The notes under the pieces are model-generated. The model ran no database searches. It was not told the DNA's origin and worked only from the letters and a program-made list of their open reading frames with translations. From Bacteriovoracaceae bacterium UBA7695 (GTDB lineage Bacteria > Bdellovibrionota > Bacteriovoracia > Bacteriovoracales > Bacteriovoracaceae), in the NCBI GenBank assembly GCA_002482685.1, contig DLGL01000042.1:16724-29424 (forward strand): DNA of 12,701 nucleotides, read 5' to 3'. Positions 4,939 through 11,923 of this stretch are shown piece after piece (the first letter of the stretch is position 1; every line of letters begins with the position of its first letter). The translations under genes and the position numbers were made by a program.

Positions 4939-7418
4939 TATCTTGTTATCCCTGATTTAAGTGTTTTGGCTGCGGCAGATGCACTTTGGTCATTCAATGC
5001 AAGCATTGCTAAAACTCCTGCTCGGAGGGCATCAACATCATTTGATTGCATTGCTTCTTTGCATTTTTCAACGATTTTAGTTATTTCAGCTTTATTCTTT
5101 GACTGTTCTTTTACTTTCTCGGCTTCTTTTACCATGCCTACTAAAAATGCGGGATCGCTAAATAGCCATTGGATGTGGGAGCGTCCTAACTTTTCAACTT
5201 CTTGTTTAAGGATAATTGCATCTTTTGTTTCGATAGCTCTTACACATTCTTGTTTTATTGCGCCAAATGTTTCAGCGTACTCAGAACGTTTTTCTTTGGG
5301 ATTTGCTTCCGCAATATATCCCTGAACCTCTTCTGCAAGCTGATAAAACTCTGCAACATTGCGATCGAATTCAGCTCTTGCTTCAGCATTATCAATTGCA
5401 ACCATTAAGTCTTTTAATTGTTTTGCAGCCTTACGTTTTTGATCTGAGTCAGAAGCACTTTTTTCAATTGTTGTCTTAAGGTCCGAAATCATTTCATTTA
5501 CTTGTGCTGAATTTTCTCCTGAATCATCTTCTGGTATTGTCGAACTTCTATGAGATTGTTCACTGAGTGTCTGCTTTAGATCATTTACAGAAATATCTTC
5601 ATCATAAATGGTAGCTCGCGCGTTTAACGTCAGATCAATTTCAGGTAAATATGCTTTTACTGATAACTGACGTGATTCATCAATACTAATCGTAATATCA
5701 ACAGGTGATCCTTTTTTTAAATTGGCATGGATCATTTCACCCGTGATAGCCAAATCACATACAAGTGAATTTCTATTAGGTGTACTCGATTCTCCTTCAT
5801 ACACCCGCACTGGCAACGCGTTTTCTACTTCTGACGCTTTTACATCAGCAACCGTGTAATATCGTTTTGTCGCAGCAACAGGTAGAATGCTATTTTTTTG
5901 AAAGAAAATATCCATTATTTCATCTTCGGCAAAGCCTTTCGCAGAAGATAAAGACAAGATTGATACTCCTAAAGAGTGAGGCAACGGTGCCCCAGAGATA
6001 GATACGCCCCTTGATACTGAAACGGCATCAGGTTGACCCTCAAGCAAATTTCCGTCCGAATCTTTAAGATAAATCCAAAATTGAGTGGATTTCTTTGGCG
6101 TTGGTAGTTGAACAATAAACTTATCATTTTTAAAGAGGACATCGCCTGATGTATAACTTTTGTCCTCAGCTTGAATGCATATTGTATGAGCAGGTTTTGC
6201 ATTTAATGAAGGCAGTTTAACCTTCCCAGTGATTGTTTGCTGATCTTCAGAAGTGACTGGTAAATAATTTATATCAAGTTGATATACTGGCAAGTCAGGT
6301 AGGTTACAGTTTGATTTCTTTAATGCTGTCACAGGAACTTGTTGAGCAAATAATGCTGCACCTTTTGCTACAACGGTCAGAGGGTCTTGGCTTCCATCTA
6401 CTTTAACTTTCAGCTCACTCTCAAGATATGACCGCAATACAGGCATTTGAGTCGGCCCACCAACAAGTACAATTTTCCCTATAGAAGTTCTATCTACATG
6501 AGACTCTTTTATCGTTTCTCTGCAAATATCTACCGTCCTTTTAAAAATGGATTGGCAAGCATTTAATAAGTCTTTGCGAGTAAACGTAAGTGATTCGCTG
6601 ATAGTAGAGTTTTCTAAATCAATTTCAATGTCTATAGTTGTAGTGTCTGATGTTGTTAGATCAATTTTTCCTTGTTCTGAACATACTCTCAACTTTTTAT
6701 GAAGATTTTGATCGTTATATGAATGGGTGTGACCTTTTGCTTTCAACGCTGGAATAATAAAATTATCTGCGATAGCGGCATCAATATCTTTACCGCCAAG
6801 AAAGTTATCTCCTCCATGTGCTAAGACAGTCAGAGACCCTCCCCGTGAAGCAACAAGAGCAACATCAAATGTACCACCACCTAGATCATATACAAGCCAG
6901 TTGTCATCCGTGTTCGTGGAGAATCCATAAGCAACGGCGGCGGCAATTGGCTCTTGTAGAAGAACAACATTTGAAATACCAGAAAGATCACCAGCTCTCT
7001 TCGTCGCCTCTGATTGCAAAGTAGAAAAGTGAGCAGGTACTGTAATTACAGCGGATGAAAGTGAAACTTCTGCATATTTTCGAGAGATATCAGCAAGCAA
7101 TGATTTTAAAATCTCTGATGAAATCTGCTCTGGACTGAGTGGAGAACCGTAGCTTGGCAAAATAACGGTTTCATTAGTTCCCATGAGTCGCTTTACTTCA
7201 GCTCTCCAGTTTTTAGCTGACTCAAGGCTTGAATCGTCGATAGCTTTTCTTTTAGCTTTGCTTCCAACTACAAGCTTTCCATTTTTGTCGGCAAATACAA
7301 CAGAAGGGGTGGTTTCTTCACCGTTGGAATTTTTGATAATCTCAACTTCACCATTTCTGACAACAGCAATAGCAGAATTTGTAGTTCCTAAATCAATTCC
7401 GACTTCAATTGTTTTCAA
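4938..7418 (-). CDS. Hsp70/DnaK-like ATPase with divergent C-terminal half
   Basis: This is an 826-residue Hsp70-family protein, well beyond the roughly 640 of DnaK. The nucleotide-binding domain (1 to about 360) is intact: phosphate-1 motif GIDLGTTNS (7-15), connect-1 region LQEPIAAAVAYG (154-165), phosphate-2 motif VYDLGGGTFDVALV (176-189) and adenosine motif VLVGGPTQMP (317-326). The usual linker (DVLLLDVTPLSLG) is not recognisable; residues about 375-640 are beta-rich and carry one faint echo, PHSLGVSI. Residues about 640-826 form charged helices, probably a coiled coil or extended lid. The start is TTG (7418-7416) with a strong AAGGAG 4 nt upstream; no in-frame ATG precedes it before a stop. 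It heads the minus-strand block and overlaps the J-like gene by one base. It is likely a specialised chaperone working with its neighbours, not the housekeeping DnaK. Confidence 0.88.
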   Translation of the reverse strand: MKTIEVGIDLGTTNSAIAVVRNGEVEIIKNSNGEETTPSVVFADKNGKLVVGSKAKRKAIDDSSLESAKNWRAEVKRLMGTNETVILPSYGSPLSPEQISSEILKSLLADISRKYAEVSLSSAVITVPAHFSTLQSEATKRAGDLSGISNVVLLQEPIAAAVAYGFSTNTDDNWLVYDLGGGTFDVALVASRGGSLTVLAHGGDNFLGGKDIDAAIADNFIIPALKAKGHTHSYNDQNLHKKLRVCSEQGKIDLTTSDTTTIDIEIDLENSTISESLTFTRKDLLNACQSIFKRTVDICRETIKESHVDRTSIGKIVLVGGPTQMPVLRSYLESELKVKVDGSQDPLTVVAKGAALFAQQVPVTALKKSNCNLPDLPVYQLDINYLPVTSEDQQTITGKVKLPSLNAKPAHTICIQAEDKSYTSGDVLFKNDKFIVQLPTPKKSTQFWIYLKDSDGNLLEGQPDAVSVSRGVSISGAPLPHSLGVSILSLSSAKGFAEDEIMDIFFQKNSILPVAATKRYYTVADVKASEVENALPVRVYEGESSTPNRNSLVCDLAITGEMIHANLKKGSPVDITISIDESRQLSVKAYLPEIDLTLNARATIYDEDISVNDLKQTLSEQSHRSSTIPEDDSGENSAQVNEMISDLKTTIEKSASDSDQKRKAAKQLKDLMVAIDNAEARAEFDRNVAEFYQLAEEVQGYIAEANPKEKRSEYAETFGAIKQECVRAIETKDAIILKQEVEKLGRSHIQWLFSDPAFLVGMVKEAEKVKEQSKNKAEITKIVEKCKEAMQSNDVDALRAGVLAMLALNDQSASAAAKTLKSGITR

Positions 7419-7422
7419 ATTG

Positions 7423-7428
7423 CTCCTT
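7423..7428 (-). promoter_or_regulatory. Ribosome binding site deciding the TTG start of the Hsp70 gene
   Basis: AAGGAG (7428-7423, minus) is followed after CAAT by TTG, AAA, ACA, which opens the Hsp70 frame at its phosphate-1 strand. The next upstream in-frame codons reach a stop without any ATG or GTG, so TTG is the only reasonable start. A TTG start with 4-nt spacing may lower translation. Confidence 0.6.
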
Positions 7429-7441
7429 CTTGGCCTAGAGG

Positions 7442-7455
7442 TTACTCATGAGTAA
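7442..7455. promoter_or_regulatory. Perfect 14-bp palindrome upstream of the Hsp70 gene
   Basis: TTACTCATGAGTAA is its own reverse complement. It lies 24-37 nt upstream of the Hsp70 TTG, in what would be the 5' untranslated region or promoter of that operon. A dimeric DNA-binding protein site is the simplest reading; as RNA it could also form a hairpin. Confidence 0.4.
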
Positions 7456-7465
7456 TAGGACGAAA

Positions 7466-7481
7466 CAGAACTAAAGTTCTG
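7466..7481. promoter_or_regulatory. Perfect 7-2-7 inverted repeat at the predicted Hsp70 operon start site
   Basis: CAGAACT (7466-7472), AA spacer, AGTTCTG (7475-7481). It begins one base past the proposed minus-strand -10 box (7488-7483) and covers the expected transcription start, the typical place for a repressor operator. Confidence 0.45.
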
Positions 7482-7482
7482 A

Positions 7483-7511
7483 ATAATCAATACTCCTCAT
7501 TAAAGAGTCAC
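7483..7511 (-). promoter_or_regulatory. Weak putative sigma-70 promoter of the Hsp70 operon
   Basis: On the minus strand GTGACT (7511-7506) and GATTAT (7488-7483) are 17 nt apart, each matching 4 of 6 consensus bases. It would give a 5' untranslated region of about 60 nt containing both palindromes. Support is mainly its fit with the palindrome at 7466-7481. Confidence 0.25.
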
Positions 7512-7671
7512 CGACTAGTAATGCCGTTTGTTCCCTAACTTATCGGATAGACAGGAAAAAACTTAATGGGCATAGAGGATATTAAGAATTACGAACGATC
7601 AGTAAATGTTTGAAATTATTAAATTAAGTAGATGCAGTTTGTTTCTAAAGAAAATTCCAAGATCATCCCGC

Positions 7672-7705
7672 GAGACAAGTGTCTCACAAATGAAACAACT
7701 GTCTC
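7672..7705. promoter_or_regulatory. Tandem operator pair GARACA-N2-TGTCTC, 20 bp apart
   Basis: GAGACA-AG-TGTCTC (7672-7685, perfect) and GAAACA-AC-TGTCTC (7692-7705, one mismatch) are separated by ACAAAT. Centres are 20 bp apart, about two helical turns, so bound dimers would sit on the same face. They lie upstream of the TTGACA box of the exporter operon, a position typical for an activator or for a repressor shared by divergent promoters. Confidence 0.5.
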
Positions 7706-7730
7706 AAGATTCCTTAATTATTCAGAATAC

Positions 7731-7759
7731 TTGACACGGTCATGTGTCCATAATAAAAC
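7731..7759 (+). promoter_or_regulatory. Putative sigma-70 promoter of the exporter-to-regulator operon with overlapping palindrome
   Basis: A consensus -35 TTGACA (7731-7736) is followed after 17 nt by TAAAAC (7754-7759, 4 of 6). An inverted repeat GACAC-N6-GTGTC (7733-7748) overlaps the -35 box and spacer, which would suit a repressor. Start would be near 7766, leaving a leader of about 36 nt with GGGGT just before the ATG at 7802. Confidence 0.4.
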
Positions 7760-7801
7760 CCTGCCCGAATCAAGGCTCGATAAGAGTTATTTGGGGTAAG
7801 T

Positions 7802-8752
7802 ATGAATCAAACTACAACAGCAGAGGCCAAGAGCTACTTCAATTTCAGCTCAGGTTTCCTTCTCGCAATCGTCGCAAACATTCTTTGGGGAACCACGTTC
7901 CTGGCAAGTAAGTACACGCTTCAGGCATGGGGGCCATTCACATCGGCAGCACTACGCTTTGGGATCGCTACCGTTTGTTTGCTGGTGATCTTGAAGGCGT
8001 TGAAAAAGAAAATTGAAATGCCAGAAACAACAAATCAGTGGATAGGTCTTCTCATTATCGCCACATCTGCTTTTGGAGTTCTATATCCAATGCAGCTTGC
8101 GGGCCTCAAGTTCATTCCATCGAGTTTGTCGGCAGCAATCATGCTTATCTCGCCACTTGCTGTTCTTGGTTTAAGCCGAACGGTTCTGAAAGAAAAACTT
8201 TCACCACTAAAATATGTGGCCCTCATTTTCGGAGTCGTGGGTGGAACGATTATTCTTTCATCAACCAACAACCGCTTGAGTATTGATCTGAACTCAGATT
8301 TTTTTATGGGGTTGATTTTAACTCTCGCAGCAGCAGTGAGTTTGGCAGTGTCAGCGATTGCTACTCGCAAATACTCTAAAGAAATATCGAGTGCATCTAT
8401 TACATTCTGGACGATGGCGATTGGATTTGTGGAACTAACACTTGCCGCATTTTTCTTTGAAGAAAACGTGATGGCCACAATCACTACTAACTCAAACACA
8501 CTTTCCTGGCTCTCACTTTCCTTTTTAGCGTTTGTTTGTTCATCATTCTGCTTTTATATCTGGAACCACGCTCTTTCGAAGGCTTCTCCTCAAGAGATTG
8601 CATCTTCTATGCACATCAAAACACCTACAGCAGTTTTAATTGGCGTATTTATCGCTGGTGAAGAACTCACTTCAAAAGTGATTATCGGCACGACACTTGT
8701 GATGTTCGGTGTATGGCTCTCTCAGCAGAAGAAGATTTGGGGGCTACAGTGA
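7802..8752 (+). CDS. EamA/DMT-family small-molecule exporter, ten transmembrane helices
   Basis: This 316-residue hydrophobic protein has the layout of the drug/metabolite transporter superfamily: two EamA repeats (about 18-145 and 165-308) of about five helices each. Typical patterns are GTTFLASKY after helix 1, the FTSAALRFGIA helix 2 opening, and SSLSAAIMLISPLAVLGLSRTVLKEKLSPLKY near the end of repeat 1. DMT proteins sit in the inner membrane and usually export amino acids or other metabolites; the substrate cannot be read from sequence. The ATG follows GGGGT at suitable spacing. Its TGA overlaps the GTG start of the radical SAM gene (GTGA), so it is co-translated with an enzyme that could make its cargo. 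Confidence 0.9.
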   Translation: MNQTTTAEAKSYFNFSSGFLLAIVANILWGTTFLASKYTLQAWGPFTSAALRFGIATVCLLVILKALKKKIEMPETTNQWIGLLIIATSAFGVLYPMQLAGLKFIPSSLSAAIMLISPLAVLGLSRTVLKEKLSPLKYVALIFGVVGGTIILSSTNNRLSIDLNSDFFMGLILTLAAAVSLAVSAIATRKYSKEISSASITFWTMAIGFVELTLAAFFFEENVMATITTNSNTLSWLSLSFLAFVCSSFCFYIWNHALSKASPQEIASSMHIKTPTAVLIGVFIAGEELTSKVIIGTTLVMFGVWLSQQKKIWGLQ

Positions 8753-9417
8753 ATACGTTTCAACCTGATTTGATTGTCGAAGTGACAGGTGCTTGTAATA
8801 GAGCATGTTCTGGCTGTTATGCTCCCAATGTGGTTGCCAAAGATTCAACGGAGGTTTTTGCAAAACGTCCTGAGCTTTTTTTGAAAACTGAAGCATTAAA
8901 CGATGTTCTAAGTGAAATGGTTCCTGTAGAAATCGCATCTATTCGCGGTGGAGAACCAACACTACATCCAGAGCTACCAAGTATAATAAATATGGTCGCC
9001 ATTCGTGCGAAAGAAGTCTTTTTGGAGACTCATGCGCGTTGGTTAATGGAAGAAAACTTTATCCCTTATTTGGGGCTACTCAAAGCAATTAAGGATAATG
9101 GAACCATCGTAAAAATTTCATTTGATAAGATGCACGGGCTAAAGGCTGAGGAGCTTCAAAGAATTACTCACTTCTTAAATTGGCATGACGTAGATTTCAG
9201 AATCGCCATCACTGAGCCAACTTTAGCTGATTACATGGAGACTCGCTCACTCTGTGGTTTTATCAAAGATGAGAAAATTATTTATCAGTCAATGGCTATA
9301 AGCGCGGATGAGCTGGTGAAGCCGACCGTTGGAACTATCAATGTGCGTGGAGAACTGAAAGCTACTCTTAATCATAAGTTTAATGTTGCACCAGAGCTGA
9401 GAGTGGCTTACGCATGA
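8749..9417 (+). CDS. Short radical SAM enzyme, no SPASM domain
   Basis: I place the start at GTG 8749, not at the in-frame ATG 8713. GTG gives a 4-nt overlap (GTGA) with the exporter stop, is preceded by GGGGG (8739-8743), matches the overlaps at the next two junctions, and puts the cluster motif at a normal distance from the N-terminus. The 222-residue product has CNRACSGC (C16, C20, C23), the CX3CX2C motif that binds the 4Fe-4S cluster and SAM, and RGGEPTLHPEL (66-76), the GGE motif for the SAM amino group. Only a short barrel follows and there are no extra cysteine clusters for SPASM or auxiliary iron-sulfur centres. The reaction is unknown. No precursor peptide gene was seen beside it, so a small-molecule substrate is as likely as a peptide. 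QueE is unlikely, as its characteristic motifs differ. Confidence 0.85.
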   Translation: MNTFQPDLIVEVTGACNRACSGCYAPNVVAKDSTEVFAKRPELFLKTEALNDVLSEMVPVEIASIRGGEPTLHPELPSIINMVAIRAKEVFLETHARWLMEENFIPYLGLLKAIKDNGTIVKISFDKMHGLKAEELQRITHFLNWHDVDFRIAITEPTLADYMETRSLCGFIKDEKIIYQSMAISADELVKPTVGTINVRGELKATLNHKFNVAPELRVAYA

Positions 9418-10556
9418 GATTTATCGCAGCTCTGATACTAATTTTAGTCGCAATCACTGCACACGCAAAAGAAGCTGTGACTGTGGGGCTCGCTTCTAAT
9501 TTTTCAGAGTTAAGTACAGTTTCATTTAATCCGTTCGGAGGATATTTTCAAAACGCTATTGAACTTGCCGTGAGTGATAATAAGGCTCTACTTGATAAAG
9601 CAGAAATCAATCTTAAGCTTGTTAAGTATGACTATGGAACCAATGATATAAACGTCATCAAAAAAGCCAAGGAAGTATCGAACTCAAATGCTATCGCAGT
9701 AATTGGGTACAATTACTCTGCACCTGCTCTTTTATCAGCACCAATTCATACAGAAGCAAAAATCCCTGTCATCTATCCGAGTGCATCCGCTAATCGGCTC
9801 GGTACATTTGGAAAATACGTTCACCTTGGATCTATTAGTAATCAATTCATGGTGGAATCTCTTGCGAGGATCGCCGCTCAAACACTAAAAGCAAAAAAGA
9901 TTTTAATCTTGGCGGCGGTTGATTGCGCTTACTGCATGGACTTATCCAAGAGCTTCACCGATGAAGTGAAAAAATATGGACTCACAGATATTCATAATAT
10001 CCAGCTCCTTGAAAAAGAATCTGACTTTACAAAAGTAGCCGAAGAAGCCAAGAAAATGTCCTACGATGCAGTATTTGTTCCGAACCAAGAACTAACCGCA
10101 GCACGATTGATCGCGGCCCTCACAGAAGTAGGAATTGAAAAACCATTTTTAGGTGCTGATGGTTGGGGAAATGAAGGGTCTGAGTTTTTCCGAGTGTTGA
10201 AAGGTAAGAAATTTACTGGTTACTCGGTAACTCACTGGCACACGAAACTTAAAACTAAAAAATCAGAGCGTTTTGTCACCGAATACAAAAAGAGATTCAA
10301 TAAACTTCCGAACGATACTTCGGTATTGGCCTATGACTCGATGACCTTACTTATTCAGGCCATTATCAAGACTAAACCACTTAATAGAGAGAATCTTGAG
10401 AAGACACTTTCATCCATTAATACGCTCAATGGAGTCACTGGCAAATCATATTGGGAACCACATCAAGCTCCTAAGAAGAATATGCTGGTGCTGAAAACAA
10501 CTGACACAGGCTTTGCAATTAATCAGATCGTTGCTCCTAAAGGTGGTAGCCGGTGA
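9414..10556 (+). CDS. Periplasmic binding protein, LivJ-like type 1 (receptor-ligand-binding family)
   Basis: The 380-residue product has a clear signal peptide, MRFIAALILILVAITAHA, with cleavage expected after A18. The mature part has the two-lobed type 1 periplasmic binding fold of the Leu/Ile/Val family: VTVGLASNF (strand 1), GGYFQNAIELAV, AVIGYNYSAPALLSAP, IPVIYPSASANRLG, then the second lobe beginning at KKILILAAVD. There is no ABC permease or ATPase nearby; a histidine kinase follows with a 4-nt overlap. So the likely role is a ligand receptor for the kinase, as TorT serves TorS or LuxP serves LuxQ, not transport. A CAYC motif (C171, C174) near the second-lobe nucleotide-like turn is unusual and could be a disulfide or metal site. 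The ATG overlaps the previous stop (ATGA). Confidence 0.88.
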   Translation: MRFIAALILILVAITAHAKEAVTVGLASNFSELSTVSFNPFGGYFQNAIELAVSDNKALLDKAEINLKLVKYDYGTNDINVIKKAKEVSNSNAIAVIGYNYSAPALLSAPIHTEAKIPVIYPSASANRLGTFGKYVHLGSISNQFMVESLARIAAQTLKAKKILILAAVDCAYCMDLSKSFTDEVKKYGLTDIHNIQLLEKESDFTKVAEEAKKMSYDAVFVPNQELTAARLIAALTEVGIEKPFLGADGWGNEGSEFFRVLKGKKFTGYSVTHWHTKLKTKKSERFVTEYKKRFNKLPNDTSVLAYDSMTLLIQAIIKTKPLNRENLEKTLSSINTLNGVTGKSYWEPHQAPKKNMLVLKTTDTGFAINQIVAPKGGSR

Positions 10557-11914
10557 GCAGCAAATCGTTAAAGCAAAAAGTGACAGATATCTCCATTTAC
10601 TCATTCATTTGCATGAGTGTGATTATGTTTACTTGCTTCTGGCTCTACTCAGCGAAGAAGAACAAAATTACTGAGCATCAAATTAGAGCTGACTTAACGG
10701 TGAATCTTAGAAACCAGACGAATCAGTTTTTGCCATCATTCTTGCTTCCTGAGCAGGAACAGGGATTGACCCACATACTAAAGAAAATCAAGAGCGACGA
10801 AAGTCTGGAAGACATCAAGATCGTAAAAACAGTTGATGATATTCCAACATACTTTAAGGATTGTAGACCAAATGAAAACACAGTTATCACTTGTCCTTCA
10901 AATGACCTTTCTCTAACAGCAGTGGTCGCTCCTCTTAAAGAGATGAGCACAGTTTATGGATTCATTTTCAAATCTAAGAAGAATTCATCGGCTGCAAATC
11001 TTCAAGGGGCCATAGAGTTTGCTCTGGTATCACTTATCATAATTGGGATTGCGTTTTTAGTGATCTATCTGCGCTTAAGAATACTTATTGCGAAAACGCT
11101 CCCTGATTCGATGAGCCAGATCGTTCAATGGATTGAGGCTGAGATTGAAGGAAAAGAATTAGAAAAAATCTCACTTCCATTTAAAGAGCTGGAAGACTTG
11201 AAACTTAAAATTGGTCAGGTTATTGAACGTGCCAACAAAACTCGTGAGCAGGCCATTATCGGTCAAGTAACTAGCGGAATCATGCACGATATTAAGACTC
11301 CGCTTCAGTCCATCGTTTCAGCAACAGGAATGGTTACAGAGCAAGACCTCAATTCACCTAAGCGGATTTCACGCTTAGAAAACCTCTATAGTGTATGTGT
11401 TAAGAGTATTCCATTAGTGAACGATATTATCGAAACAACCCTGGATGGTAATAGAAATATCAATGTCGCCAAATCGAAGAGAAATTTGCGTGAAACGATT
11501 GAATCGTCACTGATGGTAATGAATGAGTTATCGGCTAATACAAAGGTTGATATTGAGCTAGATTTGCCTCAAGACCTTTATGTTGAGCACGATCCACGCC
11601 AGTTCATACGCGTGGTAAACAATCTTCTTAAAAATGGAATTGAAGCCGCAAGTGAAAGTAAGAACTCCAAAGTAAGATTGTCGGCCCTCCTTGCAGAGAA
11701 CCATATTCAGCTAATCGTCGAAGATTCAGGTACTGGATTCAAGGGATCACCTGAAAAAGTATTCCGTGCATTCAGAACAACAAAAACAAGAGGTACGGGC
11801 CTAGGGCTTCTTATCAGCAAAAAGATTGTTGAAGCTCATAGTGGGAAAATAAAAGCATCTAATAATTCAGTATTTGGTGGAGCGAGGATGGAAGTGATGC
11901 TTCCTATCCAGTAG
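10553..11914 (+). CDS. Membrane-bound sensor histidine kinase
   Basis: This is a 453-residue kinase with GTG start overlapping the previous stop (GTGA) and AAGGTGG upstream. It has transmembrane helix 1 (about 14-32), a periplasmic sensor domain of about 120 residues, and transmembrane helix 2 (about 153-175), then a linker. The dimerisation domain holds H-box SGIMHDIKTPLQ with H245. The ATPase domain follows: N-box VVNNLLKNGIEAA (354-366), G1 VEDSGTGFKG (389-398) and G2 TRGTGLGLLISKKI (412-425). The periplasmic part carries C104 and C114, probably a disulfide loop. It is too small to be a complex ligand pocket on its own, which fits sensing through the secreted binding protein upstream. Its partner is the NtrC-like regulator 9 nt downstream. 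Confidence 0.92.
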   Translation: MSSKSLKQKVTDISIYSFICMSVIMFTCFWLYSAKKNKITEHQIRADLTVNLRNQTNQFLPSFLLPEQEQGLTHILKKIKSDESLEDIKIVKTVDDIPTYFKDCRPNENTVITCPSNDLSLTAVVAPLKEMSTVYGFIFKSKKNSSAANLQGAIEFALVSLIIIGIAFLVIYLRLRILIAKTLPDSMSQIVQWIEAEIEGKELEKISLPFKELEDLKLKIGQVIERANKTREQAIIGQVTSGIMHDIKTPLQSIVSATGMVTEQDLNSPKRISRLENLYSVCVKSIPLVNDIIETTLDGNRNINVAKSKRNLRETIESSLMVMNELSANTKVDIELDLPQDLYVEHDPRQFIRVVNNLLKNGIEAASESKNSKVRLSALLAENHIQLIVEDSGTGFKGSPEKVFRAFRTTKTRGTGLGLLISKKIVEAHSGKIKASNNSVFGGARMEVMLPIQ

Positions 11915-11923
11915 AGGGGAAAT

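Larger units (their letters stand above)
7419..7801. other. Divergent control region between the two operons (383 nt)
   Basis: No gene of credible length lies here. From left to right it holds the Hsp70 ribosome binding site, two perfect palindromes and a weak minus-strand promoter (to 7511). An AT-rich stretch of about 150 nt follows with no structure I can name, then a tandem operator pair (7672-7705), a palindrome over a -35 box (7733-7748) and the ribosome binding site of the exporter gene. No sigma-54 -24/-12 element was recognised. Confidence 0.7.

Noticed and set aside
4966..5479. Several open frames of 68-119 codons on the plus strand opposite the Hsp70 C-terminus
   Set aside because: They overlap each other in different frames, are antisense to the coherent Hsp70 protein and have no recognisable domains.
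4938..7418. Reading the Hsp70-like gene as the housekeeping dnaK of a dnaK-dnaJ-grpE operon
   Set aside because: No grpE or HPD-bearing dnaJ is adjacent, the linker and substrate-binding domain are not DnaK-like and the protein is much longer.
7566..7613. A 15-codon frame (MGIEDIKNYERSVNV) on the plus strand with AGGA 9 nt upstream, considered as a leader peptide or precursor peptide for the radical SAM enzyme
   Set aside because: It lies upstream of the operators and the likely promoter of the operon, has no leader/core character or cysteines, and is short enough to arise by chance.
7738..7770. A sigma-54 -24/-12 promoter for the operon encoding the NtrC-type regulator
   Set aside because: No GG-N10-GC pair of the required spacing was found in the intergenic region; TTGACA with a 17-nt spacer fits sigma-70 better.
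8035..8499. A 154-codon open frame on the minus strand inside the exporter gene
   Set aside because: It is antisense to a clear ten-helix transporter and shows no family pattern; a shadow of that gene's codon usage.
8713..8748. ATG 8713 as the start of the radical SAM gene
   Set aside because: It would overlap the exporter gene by 40 nt and adds residues read from the exporter's coding sequence; GTG 8749 gives a 4-nt overlap like the other junctions and has GGGGG upstream.
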